Source of the DNA: Streptomyces liliiviolaceus
GTDB taxonomy: Bacteria > Actinomycetota > Actinomycetes > Streptomycetales > Streptomycetaceae
DNA: 64,000 nt
Direction: 5' to 3'
NCBI RefSeq assembly: GCF_018070025.1
Contig: NZ_JAGPYQ010000001.1
Location: forward strand, 5,952,001-6,016,000
This document shows, piece by piece, positions 17,087-25,750 of the stretch; the first letter of the stretch is position 1, and every line of letters begins with the position of its first letter. The notes under the pieces are model-generated. The model was not told the DNA's origin, made no database searches, and worked only from the letters and a program-made list of their open reading frames with translations. The translations under genes were made by a program, and so were the position numbers.

Positions 17087-17617
17087 ATGGGCGACAGCAC
17101 TCTGTGGGTGGCCGCGCTGACGGCCGCGACCGCGGTGCTCGCGAGCTGGGTGACCAGCCGCGGCACCGCACGCGCGGCCCGCATCCAGGCGGACGCGGCC
17201 GCCGCGACCGTACAGGCGGACGGCCTCAGGGCCGCCCGCCGCGCGGCGTATGTCGACCTCATCGAACAGGCCCAGCGCATGGGCGACCTGTACTGGACGG
17301 TCACCGACGCACACGAGATCGGTGACCCCGACGAACGGCTGGCCGCCCTGCGGGAACTGCGGGTCCGGCTGCGCGGCGAGTACGCGGTGCTGCGCCAGCG
17401 GGTCTGGGTGGCGGATCTGGAGGGCCCGCCGGAGGTCGCGTCGGCCGCGGACCGGGTGCGCCGCTCCACCAGCGCCAACTACCGCGCGCTCGACGCGATG
17501 ATCGCCGGTGAGGAGGACGCGGGCCGGCGGTTCAACGACTGCTACGCCCCGTTCTGGGAGTCGGTCGTGGACTTCGTCGGCGTCGCCCGCACCGCCCTGC
17601 ACGGGACACGGGTCTGA
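17087..17617 (+). CDS. Membrane-anchored coiled-coil protein of unknown function
   Basis: 176 residues. One hydrophobic segment near the N-terminus (TLWVAALTAATAVLASWV) is followed by a long Ala/Arg-rich helix (TSRGTARAARIQADAAAATVQADG) and further helical segments, so the bulk is probably cytoplasmic. Similar short anchored proteins are common in Streptomyces but I cannot name a family or function. ATG 17087 is preferred; a longer in-frame reading lacks protein-like character. Confidence 0.65.
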   Translation: MGDSTLWVAALTAATAVLASWVTSRGTARAARIQADAAAATVQADGLRAARRAAYVDLIEQAQRMGDLYWTVTDAHEIGDPDERLAALRELRVRLRGEYAVLRQRVWVADLEGPPEVASAADRVRRSTSANYRALDAMIAGEEDAGRRFNDCYAPFWESVVDFVGVARTALHGTRV

Positions 17618-17670
17618 AGCCCGTCACCGGCGGCCGGCAACGGCAGGACGGTCCCGCCCGATCCAGCCCC

Positions 17671-18549
17671 TCACTGGTCACGGCGGTGTACGGACGCCAC
17701 CGCGACGACCGCCGCGACCACGGCCCAGACCGCGTAGACGGTCCACGCCCCGCCGGCCGTCCACGGGTGGGCGACCGGCTGGTGACCGACGGCCGTCAGC
17801 CGGTTCCACGCTCCCGCCGGCAGGGCGTGGTCGACGACGGCCGCCCAGTGTCGGTCGGCGCTGAAGATCAGGGGCAGCAGCAGGAGGACCACCACGTTGG
17901 CCGTCATGGTGGCCGCGCTGTGCCGCAGGACAGCCCCGAGCGCCAGACCGACGAGCGCGGACACCGGCGCGAGAAGCGCGGATGCCACGACGAGACGCAG
18001 GGCGCCGGGGTGGTCGATCGCCACACCGGCGCCCCGGCCCGACAGGACGGCCTGGGTCAGGCCGAACGAGGCCGCGGAGACGACCGCCCCGAACACCGTC
18101 GTGACGGCCGCGACCACGCACACCTTCGCCGCCATCACCGGGCGGCGGGCCGGTACGGCGGCGAACGTCGTACGGATCAGCCCGGTCCTGTACTCGCCGA
18201 CGATCACCGAGGCCCCGATGGCGCTGAGGGCCAGCATCAGCAGCATGGCGGCGTCCGTGGAGAACGCGATGGACAGGGGGATGCCGTCCCGGACGAAGTC
18301 GGCCCGTGAGGCCGTGTCCCGCTCCGACCAGTAGCGGTACGTGTCATAGGCCATGCCCACGTTGAAGCCGACGACGGTCAGCGCGGTGGCCACCAGGGCC
18401 CAGCCGCTGGAGCGCAGCGACCACCACTTGGTCCACTCGGCGGCGACGAGGTCGCGGAACCGGGCGCGGGGCTCGGCGACCTGACCCCGTACGGCCGTGC
18501 CCGCGACCGTACCCGCGGCCGTGCTGTCGACGCCGGCCGTGTCGGTCAT
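17671..18549 (-). CDS. ABC-2 type transporter permease
   Basis: 292 residues with six TM segments in the ABC-2 pattern: a cytoplasmic N-terminus with RDLVAAEWTKWWSLRSSGWALVAT (typical entry into TM1), four central TMs including VIVGEYRTGLIRTTFAAVPARR, and a final TM near VYAVWAVVAAVVAVASV. The EYRTG-IR-T element is characteristic of the NatB-like two-component exporters. The ATG overlaps the stop of the ATPase gene (ATGA), so it is the second gene of a two-gene minus-strand operon. Confidence 0.88.
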   Translation of the reverse strand: MTDTAGVDSTAAGTVAGTAVRGQVAEPRARFRDLVAAEWTKWWSLRSSGWALVATALTVVGFNVGMAYDTYRYWSERDTASRADFVRDGIPLSIAFSTDAAMLLMLALSAIGASVIVGEYRTGLIRTTFAAVPARRPVMAAKVCVVAAVTTVFGAVVSAASFGLTQAVLSGRGAGVAIDHPGALRLVVASALLAPVSALVGLALGAVLRHSAATMTANVVVLLLLPLIFSADRHWAAVVDHALPAGAWNRLTAVGHQPVAHPWTAGGAWTVYAVWAVVAAVVAVASVHRRDQ

Positions 18550-19457
18550 CGGCCCGCTCCCGCGACATGGTCGACGCTGTCCGCGGTGAGTTCCATGAAG
18601 GCCTCCTCCAGGGACGCGGACCGGGTGGACAGCTCGTGCAGCAACACCCGGTGCCGTAGGGCGAGTTCACCGATGCGGTCGGCGCGCAGGCCGGTCACCG
18701 TCAGCGTGTCCGTCCCCTGTCGAAGCACCTCCGCCCCCTCCCCCGTCAGCAGTTCCGTGAGTGCCGTGAGGTCGGGGGTCCGTACCGTCACGCTCGGGCG
18801 GGTGCCGCGGGCCGCGAATCCGGCCAGGCTCTCGGCGGCGATCAGCGAGCCGCGGCCGATGACGACCAGGTGGTCCGCGGTGTTCTCCATCTCCGACATC
18901 AGATGGCTGGAGACCAGCACGGTACGGCCCTCGCTCGCCAACCGGCGCACCAGTCCCCGCAGCCACTTCACGCCCTCCGGGTCGAGCCCGTTGAGGGGTT
19001 CGTCGAAGAGCAGCACCGGTGGGTCGCCGAGCAGCGCCGCCGCGATGCCGAGCCGCTGTTTCATCCCGAGGGAGAATCCGCCGATCCGGCGTCGGGACGC
19101 GCCCGCGAGGCCCACTTCCTCCAGCACCTCGTCCGCTCTGCGACGGGGAATGCGGTTGGACCGGGCCAGTACGTACAGGTGCGTCCGCGCGGTACGGCCG
19201 CCGTGCACGTCGTGAGCGTCCAGCAGCGCGCCGACGTGGCGCAGTCCGCGCGGCCGGTCCCGGAAGTGGCGGCCGTCGACGGTGACGGAGCCGCCGGTGG
19301 GCTCGTTCAGGCCGAGGACGATCCGCAGGGTGGTGCTCTTGCCGGCACCGTTCGGGCCGAGGAACCCGGTGACGTGTCCGGGCCGCACGGTGAAGCTCAG
19401 CGTGTCGACGGCGGTGGTGTCGCCGTATCGCTTCGTCAGTTCATTGACTTCGATCAT
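18546..19457 (-). CDS. ABC transporter ATP-binding protein (ABC-2 exporter)
   Basis: 303 residues. Walker A GPNGAGKST, Q-loop region LGLNEPTGGSV, signature FSLGMKQRLGIAAALLG, Walker B PPVLLFDEPLNGLDPEG and H-loop VLVSSHL are all present; a C-terminal 90-residue domain follows. It powers the permease encoded just downstream, a NatA/CcmA-type system for drug, lipid or antibiotic export. I take ATG 19457, where homology begins (MIEVNELTKRYG); an upstream in-frame start at 19511 adds 18 unlikely residues. Confidence 0.9.
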   Translation of the reverse strand: MIEVNELTKRYGDTTAVDTLSFTVRPGHVTGFLGPNGAGKSTTLRIVLGLNEPTGGSVTVDGRHFRDRPRGLRHVGALLDAHDVHGGRTARTHLYVLARSNRIPRRRADEVLEEVGLAGASRRRIGGFSLGMKQRLGIAAALLGDPPVLLFDEPLNGLDPEGVKWLRGLVRRLASEGRTVLVSSHLMSEMENTADHLVVIGRGSLIAAESLAGFAARGTRPSVTVRTPDLTALTELLTGEGAEVLRQGTDTLTVTGLRADRIGELALRHRVLLHELSTRSASLEEAFMELTADSVDHVAGAGR

Positions 19458-19589
19458 GTGCTCAACGGTGGCCGGAAGGGGGGTGGTCGGGCATCCGGCC
19501 CGCGCCGACAATCGGGCGGGCCGGTGTCGGCCGGGGATGTACGCCCACGGTCGGATGTCCCGCCGGGAGCGGGTGGTTACGATCGGCGC

Positions 19590-19640
19590 ATGTCCGCCAC
19601 CCCTCGTCCTGCGCTGCCTCCACCGGCAGATGTGCGGTGA
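19590..19640 (+). other. Possible 16-codon leader reading frame
   Basis: ATG 19590 opens a 16-codon frame (MSATPRPALPPPADVR) whose TGA overlaps the GTG of the response regulator as GTGA. It could couple translation, or be the remnant of a lost kinase C-terminus. It is proline rich and has no clear ribosome-binding site, so this is weak. Confidence 0.25.
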
Positions 19641-20329
19641 CCGTCCGCGTCGTACTCGCCGACGACCAGCCCCTCGTCCGTACCGCGCTGCGCATGGTGA
19701 TCGCCGACGAGTCCGGTCTGGAGGTGGTCGGGGAGGCCGGAACCGGTGCCGAGGCGGTGGCGCTCACCGAGAAGGAGCGCCCGGACGTCGTGGTGATGGA
19801 CATCCGGATGCCCGGCATGGACGGCATCGAGGCCACCCGGCTGATCACGCGCGGCTCCGGCGCCACCCATGTCACCCATGTCATCGTCCTCACCACCTTC
19901 GATGACGACGACTGCCTCTACGGGGCGCTCAGGGCGGGCGCGGCCGGTTTCCTCGTCAAGGACATGGCTCTGGAGGACATCCTCGACGCGATCCGGGTCG
20001 TCGCCACCGGGGACGGCCTGCTCGCACCGAGTGTCACCCGCCGTCTCATCAGGGATTTCGCCGACCGCCCGGTGTCAGCGCCCCCGAACGCGACCCCGAA
20101 CGCGGTCCCTTCCGCGCGCGGGGTCGGCGGCATCACCGGGCGCGAGCGCGAAGTCCTGGCGCTCGTCGGCGGCGGGCTGTCCAACACCGAGATCGCCGAG
20201 CGCCTCTCCATCAGCGTCGCCACCGCCAAGACCTATGTGTCCCGGCTCCTCACCAAGCTGGACGCCCGGGACCGGGTTCGGCTCGTGATCATCGCGTACG
20301 AGTCGGGGCTGGTGGAGTCGGGCCGCTGA
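19637..20329 (+). CDS. Orphan NarL/LuxR-family response regulator
   Basis: 230 residues: receiver domain with ADDQPLV, phosphoacceptor Asp in VVVMDIRMPGMDGI, Thr in VLTTFDDD and Lys in FLVKDMALED; a Pro/Asn linker; LuxR helix-turn-helix ITGREREVLALVGGGLSNTEIAERL with VATAKTYVSRLLTKL. No histidine kinase is adjacent, although this class normally follows one. The GTG start overlaps the stop of a 16-codon reading frame (19590-19640). It is divergent from the ABC-2 transporter operon and may regulate it. Its 3' end overlaps the convergent hydrolase gene by 41 bp. Confidence 0.9.
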   Translation: MTVRVVLADDQPLVRTALRMVIADESGLEVVGEAGTGAEAVALTEKERPDVVVMDIRMPGMDGIEATRLITRGSGATHVTHVIVLTTFDDDDCLYGALRAGAAGFLVKDMALEDILDAIRVVATGDGLLAPSVTRRLIRDFADRPVSAPPNATPNAVPSARGVGGITGREREVLALVGGGLSNTEIAERLSISVATAKTYVSRLLTKLDARDRVRLVIIAYESGLVESGR

Positions 20330-21323
20330 GGGACCGCAGCCAGTCGGTCAGGAGGCGGTTGACCTCCTCGGGTCGCTCCTGCTGGACCCAGTGGCCGGAC
20401 CCCTCGACGAGGTGCGAGGAGACCAGACCGGGCAGCGTGTCGGGGAACGCCTTGATCGCGTCGGCCAACCAGGCGATGGACGCGTCGAGTTCACCCGCTA
20501 CGAAGAGCGACGGCTGGGTGAGGGGGGCGCCGTCGAAGTCGGCGAGGTCCTCCCAGTCCCGGTCCATGCTGCGGTAGCGGTTCAGCGCTCCTGTGAAGCC
20601 GGTCCGCTCGAACTCGGCGGCACAGAAGTCGAGTTCCTCGGCCGTGAGCCAGGACGGGCGGTCCTTCACGAACCGGTCCGAGAGCCTGCCGCCCTTCGGG
20701 ACGAAGAACACCGCGCCCGATCCCGCGCCCTCGCCCGACGCGGGCATCGTGTCGCCGGCCAGCGTCGCGTAGAAGCCGGCGAGCCATCCCCGTACGTCCG
20801 GCTCGATCTCCGCCTCCGCGCGGCCCGGCTCCTGGAAGTGGCTGACGTAGAACTCCTCGTCCCCGCCGATCATCGCGAAGACGTCGGTCGGCCTCATACC
20901 GCCCCGGGGCGCGTACGGCACCCCGAGCAGGCCGACGGCGGTGAAGACGTCGGGCCTGAGCAGCGCGGAGTCGGCGGCGATGGTCGAGCCCCAGTCGTGG
21001 CCGACGATCACCGCGGTCTCCTCGCCGAGCGCGTGGACGACCGCCACGTTGTCCTCGACATGGGCCCCGATCCGGTACGCCTCCACGTCGTCGGGCGCCG
21101 AGGAGCGCCCGTAGCCGCGTACGTCGATGGCGACCGCCCGGTAGCCCGCCGCTGCGAGCGCGGGGAGCTGGTGGCGCCATGAGTGCCACAGTTCCGGAAA
21201 GCCGTGGACCAGCAGGACCAGCGGGCCGGTGCCCTGTTCGACCAGGTGGATCCGGCCACCGGGAACGTCCACCGTCCGATGCGTGGCGCCCGCCGGGGTG
21301 AACGGGCTGGCTTCCTGCGACAT
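20289..21323 (-). CDS. Epoxide-hydrolase-like alpha/beta hydrolase
   Basis: 344 residues. The oxyanion motif HGFPELWHSW, the strand IDVRGYGRSSAP, nucleophile Asp in VIVGHDWGSTIA, an acidic residue in FVAGELDASI and the His in EGSGHWVQQERPEEVN match soluble epoxide hydrolases and related dehalogenases; Asp in the G-H-D-W-G nucleophile elbow favours epoxide hydrolase. It would open epoxides to diols. ATG 21323 has GGAGGA directly upstream. The last 14 codons overlap the convergent response regulator gene. Confidence 0.88.
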   Translation of the reverse strand: MSQEASPFTPAGATHRTVDVPGGRIHLVEQGTGPLVLLVHGFPELWHSWRHQLPALAAAGYRAVAIDVRGYGRSSAPDDVEAYRIGAHVEDNVAVVHALGEETAVIVGHDWGSTIAADSALLRPDVFTAVGLLGVPYAPRGGMRPTDVFAMIGGDEEFYVSHFQEPGRAEAEIEPDVRGWLAGFYATLAGDTMPASGEGAGSGAVFFVPKGGRLSDRFVKDRPSWLTAEELDFCAAEFERTGFTGALNRYRSMDRDWEDLADFDGAPLTQPSLFVAGELDASIAWLADAIKAFPDTLPGLVSSHLVEGSGHWVQQERPEEVNRLLTDWLRSLSGPTPPAPTRTR

Positions 21324-21422
21324 ACGTCCTCCTCGCTCCGACTGTCCCGAGCGCCGAGCCGCCGAACGGCTCAGCACTCTGCCGCCGATCATGCGGGTGC
21401 CTCCGCCGAGCGGCGAGGGACC

Positions 21423-21437
21423 TTGCCGTTTCGGCAA
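21423..21437. promoter_or_regulatory. Inverted repeat upstream of hydrolase and protease genes
   Basis: TTGCCG-ttt-CGGCAA is a perfect 6+3+6 inverted repeat in the 288-bp divergent region between the hydrolase and the streptogrisin-type protease genes. It is a candidate operator; no partner regulator is evident. Confidence 0.35.
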
Positions 21438-21611
21438 AACGTGTCGCGCGGCCCGGCCCGGACGACCGGCGGGTTCACGCCGACTCCGAACGGCCGGGCG
21501 GCTCGGTGAACCGGACCGCGCGACGGCACGTACTGAAGGAGGGCGTTCACCTCGCGGGTACGCCCGCAACAGGAGTGACGCTGTGTCAGGACAGTCGCAC
21601 GGGAGCCGTGA

Positions 21612-23027
21612 ATGAGGCATGCACGACGGAATGTTCAGCGAATCGCACGGTTCGCCGCCATCGGCGGGCTGGCCTGCGGAGGGCTGATGGTCACGCAGGC
21701 CATGGCGAGCGAGACCTCGTCGGACGGCACGAAGGCTCCCAACGCCGAGACGCGGGCCGCCCGCACGGGACAGGAACTGGTCTCCGAACTGGGCACCTCG
21801 CGCACGGCGGGCAGCTGGATCGACGCCAAGGGGCGCCCGGTCGTCGCGGTGACCGACGAGAAGGCCGCAGCCGAGGTACGCGAGGGCGGCGCCGTGGCCA
21901 AGGTCGTCCGCTACACCATGAAGGACCTGAAGTCCGCCACCGAGGCGCTGAAGGACGCGCCCAAGGTGGCCGGTACCTCCTGGGCGATGGACTACGCGAC
22001 CAACCAGGTGGTGGTCCGCGCCGACACCACCGTCTCCAAGGCCGCGTGGGCCCGGCTGACCGCGGTCGCCGAGGATATCGGCGCCTCCGTGCGCATGGAG
22101 CGGACCGAGGGCACGTTCACCCCGCGGCTGAACGGCGCGGACGCGCTCTTCGCGGGCTCGGGACGCTGTTCGGCGGGCTTCAACGTGACCAACGGACAGA
22201 CCGACTTCATCCTCACGGCCGGCCACTGCGGACCCGTGGGGACCTCGTGGTTCTCCGACCAGCAGGGAGCCGAGTCGGTCGGCTCGACCGTCTCCGGCTC
22301 GTTCCCCGGCGGTGACTTCTCACTCGTGCAGTACAACGCCGGCACCGCCCTCAGCGGCGCCGACATCGTGACGGTCGGCAACGGCCAGGGGGTGCGGATC
22401 ATCGGAGCGGCCGATCCGGCCGTCGGCCAGAAGGTCTTCCGCAGCGGCAGCACGACCGGCCTCCAGTCCGGCCAGGTGACCGGCCTGAACGCGACGGTGA
22501 ACTACCCGCAGGGCACGGTCACCGGGCTCATCGAGACGACGGTGTGCGCCGAACCGGGCGACAGCGGTGGCCCGATGTTCGCCGACGGACTGGCCATGGG
22601 CGTCACCTCGGGCGGCAGCGGGGACTGCCAGTCCGGCGGTACGACGTTCTTCCAGCCGGTGACCAAGGCGCTGGACTCGCTCGGCGTGAAGCTGACGATC
22701 GATCCCGCGGCGGCCGGTCAGGGCACGCCCCCGTCCGCCGCCACCGACGGCGGCACGGACAACGACGCAGCCGCCGCGGTACCGCCCAGCACGTCCTCGA
22801 CCGCTCCCGGGGCGGCCCTGCCCGGGGCCATGGGACCGGCTGACACGGGCACCCAGGGGCAGACCGACAACGCCGCCTCGGCACTGGAACGGCTCGGCGA
22901 GTACCGGAACCTCGGCCCCGGGCTGTTCGTCATCGCGGGGAGCCTGCTCGCGCTGGTGGCCCTACGGATCCGTTCGGAGCGGGGCCGCAAGCGCTACCGC
23001 AACCAGTACTCGCAGAGCTGGGGCTGA
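21612..23027 (+). CDS. Streptogrisin-type serine protease with C-terminal membrane anchor
   Basis: 471 residues. A signal peptide (to about residue 33), an alpha-lytic-type prodomain (about 45-170), and an S1E catalytic domain with His in ILTAGHCG (about 205), Asp in GGDFSLVQYN (about 234) and Ser in AEPGDSGGPMF (about 318); Cys in GRCSAG/GHCG and VCAEPG/GDCQSG should form the two standard disulfides. Streptogrisins are normally released. This one continues with a 100-residue Pro/Ala/Thr linker, a TM segment (GLFVIAGSLLALVALRI) and a basic tail, so the mature protease should stay at the cell surface. GGGAG 6 nt before ATG supports the start. Confidence 0.92.
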   Translation: MRHARRNVQRIARFAAIGGLACGGLMVTQAMASETSSDGTKAPNAETRAARTGQELVSELGTSRTAGSWIDAKGRPVVAVTDEKAAAEVREGGAVAKVVRYTMKDLKSATEALKDAPKVAGTSWAMDYATNQVVVRADTTVSKAAWARLTAVAEDIGASVRMERTEGTFTPRLNGADALFAGSGRCSAGFNVTNGQTDFILTAGHCGPVGTSWFSDQQGAESVGSTVSGSFPGGDFSLVQYNAGTALSGADIVTVGNGQGVRIIGAADPAVGQKVFRSGSTTGLQSGQVTGLNATVNYPQGTVTGLIETTVCAEPGDSGGPMFADGLAMGVTSGGSGDCQSGGTTFFQPVTKALDSLGVKLTIDPAAAGQGTPPSAATDGGTDNDAAAAVPPSTSSTAPGAALPGAMGPADTGTQGQTDNAASALERLGEYRNLGPGLFVIAGSLLALVALRIRSERGRKRYRNQYSQSWG

Positions 23028-23089
23028 CACCTGCCCGCCGTGCCGCGGCAGGCAAGCGGGCAGGCAGGCACGGGCGGTTTACTGGGGCC

Positions 23090-24352
23090 ATGACGCACTC
23101 CAGTCAGGACACCGGCCGAGCCCCCGTCGACGCCGCCCCCTCCGCCCCCGTGGTCGTCGGCACCCCGGGCTCCTTCGCCCGCAGCGTGCTGGACGAGCGG
23201 CACCCGGCCCTCGTCGAGCGCGTCCGGCGGGCCACCCCGTACCCGCCCGAGCACCAGCGCGCACTGGACGCCCTCCTCGACGAGATCACCAAGGGGTCCG
23301 TCGAGCGGCTGGACGACGAGGAGCCGGGCGCGGGCCTGTGGCGGGACGAGCCGTACTACGGGCAGCGCTGGGCGGACGTGCCGTTCCTCTGGGCGGAGAG
23401 CTTCTTCTACCGCAAACTCCTGGCCGCCCTGCGGCACTTCGCTCCGGGCCCCTGGCTGGGCATCGACCCCTTCGCCCCCTTCAAGAACGCCGAACTCGCG
23501 GGCTCCAAGGTCGACGACGAGCTGTCCGCGCTCGACCGCCTCCCCGATCTGCCGCCGGACGAGCAGGACCGTACGCTCCTGCTCTCCTCCCTCTGGGGCA
23601 ACCGGGCCGACCTCGGCTTCCAACTGTCCGCGGGAGAGGCCGGGTTGGGCGACCGGGTCCAGGGGCTCGTCGTCGACGACTCGGACGCGCTGTGGGACCT
23701 CCTCGCGACCGGAGAGACAGGGGGGCACGGAGAGACAAGCGGACCAGGAGAGCCAGGCGGTCCCGGCGGTTCCGGCGCTCCCGGCAAGGTGTGTCTCGTC
23801 GCCGACAACGCCGGTCCCGAACTGCTCCCCGACCTCGTCCTCGCCGACCATCTGCTGACCACCGGCCGGGCAGCCTCCGTCGTCCTGCACCTCAAGCCGT
23901 ACCCGTACTACGTCTCCGACGCCACCACCACCGACACGCTCGCCTGTCTCGACCGGCTGACCGGGGCGTCCGGCCGGGCGGCGGAGATCGGCGCACGGCT
24001 GCGGGACGCCGTCGGCGACGGGCGGCTGGTCCTGCGCGGCCACCCCTTCTTCTGCGCGCCGCACCCCTACGACCGGATGCCCACCGACCTCCGGGAGGAT
24101 TTCGCGTCCGCCACGCTCACCGTCATGAAGGGCGACCTCAACTACCGCCGCCTGGTGGGCGACCGGCACTGGCCCGCCACCACGCCGTTCGCCGCGGCCA
24201 CCGCGTACTTCCCGGGCCCGGTGGCGGCCCTGCGGACGCTCAAGTGCGACGTCGTGACCGGGCTGGCTCCCGGCACCCTGGCGGAACTGGACGCGGGCGC
24301 GGAGTCCTGGCGTACGAGCGGGACGCACGCCCTGATCCAGGTCAGGCGCTGA
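23090..24352 (+). CDS. ARMT1-like (DUF89) damage-control phosphatase family protein
   Basis: 420 residues, close to the length of family members. The DUF89 signatures are clear: DNAGPELLPDLVLADHLL near 243-260 (Asp/Asn metal site) and the C-terminal VMKGDLNYRRLVGDRHW. The N-terminal helical part contains FLWAESFFYRKLL. Family members dephosphorylate damaged sugar phosphates or related metabolites with Co/Ni/Mn. A Gly/Glu insert near 216-240 is low complexity. It lies 62 bp after the protease gene but is unlikely to be functionally linked. Confidence 0.85.
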   Translation: MTHSSQDTGRAPVDAAPSAPVVVGTPGSFARSVLDERHPALVERVRRATPYPPEHQRALDALLDEITKGSVERLDDEEPGAGLWRDEPYYGQRWADVPFLWAESFFYRKLLAALRHFAPGPWLGIDPFAPFKNAELAGSKVDDELSALDRLPDLPPDEQDRTLLLSSLWGNRADLGFQLSAGEAGLGDRVQGLVVDDSDALWDLLATGETGGHGETSGPGEPGGPGGSGAPGKVCLVADNAGPELLPDLVLADHLLTTGRAASVVLHLKPYPYYVSDATTTDTLACLDRLTGASGRAAEIGARLRDAVGDGRLVLRGHPFFCAPHPYDRMPTDLREDFASATLTVMKGDLNYRRLVGDRHWPATTPFAAATAYFPGPVAALRTLKCDVVTGLAPGTLAELDAGAESWRTSGTHALIQVRR

Positions 24353-24391
24353 TCCGGGCCGGACCGCCTCCTCGGCAGACGCCGATCCAGG

Positions 24392-25750
24392 TCAGACCCT
24401 GACCGCCGGCCTTCCGTCGTCCGACGTGGCGGGCAGGCCGGTGGCCGACAGCGCGCCGAGCGCCGCCACGGCGGCGAGGACGAGCAGCGCGGCGCCGGTC
24501 GTCGAGACGTCGGCCGGTCTGAACACCGTGGCCAGGGCCACTCCCAGCATCGGCCCGATGTTCATCGCGGTCTGCTGGAGCCCGCCCGACACCCCCGCGA
24601 CCTCGACGGACGCCGCGCGTACGAGGACCGCGGTGGCGGTGACCATCACGGCCACGAAACCGGCACCGAGGAGCAGGAAACAGCAGCCGATCGCCATGGA
24701 GCCCGACGTCCGGTCCAGGCGGGACATCAGCAGGGTGGCGAGGGCGACGAGGGCCGCGCCCGCCATGACGGTCCGGCGCGGGCCGAAGCGGCGGAACAGG
24801 ACCGTGGACAGGGGTGCGCCGGCGACCATCATGAGGGCGAGCGGCAGCGCGTGCAGACTGCTCTGCAGAGGGTCCAGGCCCCGCACGTCCTGGAGGTAGT
24901 ACGTGCCGAGGAACAGCGTGCCGAACATCGCCGCCGACACCACCACCAGCGCTCCGAGCGCCGAGGTGACCGTCGTCGAGCGGAACACATCGGGCGGGAT
25001 CAGCGGTTCGGCCGTACGGCGTTCGTGGCGGACGAAGGCGGCGCAGGCGGCCGTCGTGCAGAGGACGCCGAGACCGGTGGCGGCGGTCGCGCCGGAGCCC
25101 GGCAGAGCGACCAGGGTGTGGACCAGACAGATCAGCGTCACCGCCAGGAGGCCCGCGCCGGGCAGGTCCAGCCGTACCTCCGAGGTGGGCGCAGGCATGC
25201 GGACGGCGAGGGCGACAGCGCCCGCCGCCACCGCGGGTATCACGCTCAGGAAGAAGACCCACCGCCAGCCGAAGTGCGTGATCAGCGCGCCGCCGAGGAG
25301 AGGGCCGAGCGCGGCGGCCGCTCCGATCGCGCTGGTGCGCAGGGCGACGGGCATGCCGAGCCGGTCGGGCGGATACGCGGCACGGAGCATGCCCAGGGTG
25401 GCCGGCTGCAGCAGCGCCCCGAAGACCCCCTGGACGACACGCAGGGCGATGACCCAGCCGATGCCGGGCGCCAGGCCGAGGGCCGCCGAGGCCAGGGCGA
25501 AGCCGAACACGCCGAGGGCGAAGACCCGTCGGTGCCCGTGGCGGTCGCCGAGCCGGCCGGCGAAGACCAGCAGACAGGCGACCGCGATGAGATAGCCGGT
25601 GCTGATCCACTGGACCTGCACGAACGAGGCGTCGAGGTCGCGGCGCAGGGTGGGCTGCGCGACGGTCGTCACGGTGCCGTCGAGGGCCACGACCGCGGCT
25701 CCCGTGACACCGGCGGCGAGCGTGAGGCGTTGCCGGAGCACCGCGTTCAC
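24392..25750 (-). CDS. DHA2-type MFS drug efflux transporter
   Basis: 452 residues with about 13-14 TM segments. Motif A is AGRLGDRHGHRRVFALG, motif C-like ALGPLLGGALI follows, and ALDGTVTTVAQPTLRRDL matches the opening helix of the EmrB/QacA group (usually LD-x-T-V-V-N-V-A-L-P). The GTG start overlaps the TetR stop (GTGA), which is why I prefer it over longer readings inside the regulator gene. It is probably a drug or metabolite exporter controlled by the TetR protein encoded first in the operon. Confidence 0.9.
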   Translation of the reverse strand: MNAVLRQRLTLAAGVTGAAVVALDGTVTTVAQPTLRRDLDASFVQVQWISTGYLIAVACLLVFAGRLGDRHGHRRVFALGVFGFALASAALGLAPGIGWVIALRVVQGVFGALLQPATLGMLRAAYPPDRLGMPVALRTSAIGAAAALGPLLGGALITHFGWRWVFFLSVIPAVAAGAVALAVRMPAPTSEVRLDLPGAGLLAVTLICLVHTLVALPGSGATAATGLGVLCTTAACAAFVRHERRTAEPLIPPDVFRSTTVTSALGALVVVSAAMFGTLFLGTYYLQDVRGLDPLQSSLHALPLALMMVAGAPLSTVLFRRFGPRRTVMAGAALVALATLLMSRLDRTSGSMAIGCCFLLLGAGFVAVMVTATAVLVRAASVEVAGVSGGLQQTAMNIGPMLGVALATVFRPADVSTTGAALLVLAAVAALGALSATGLPATSDDGRPAVRV

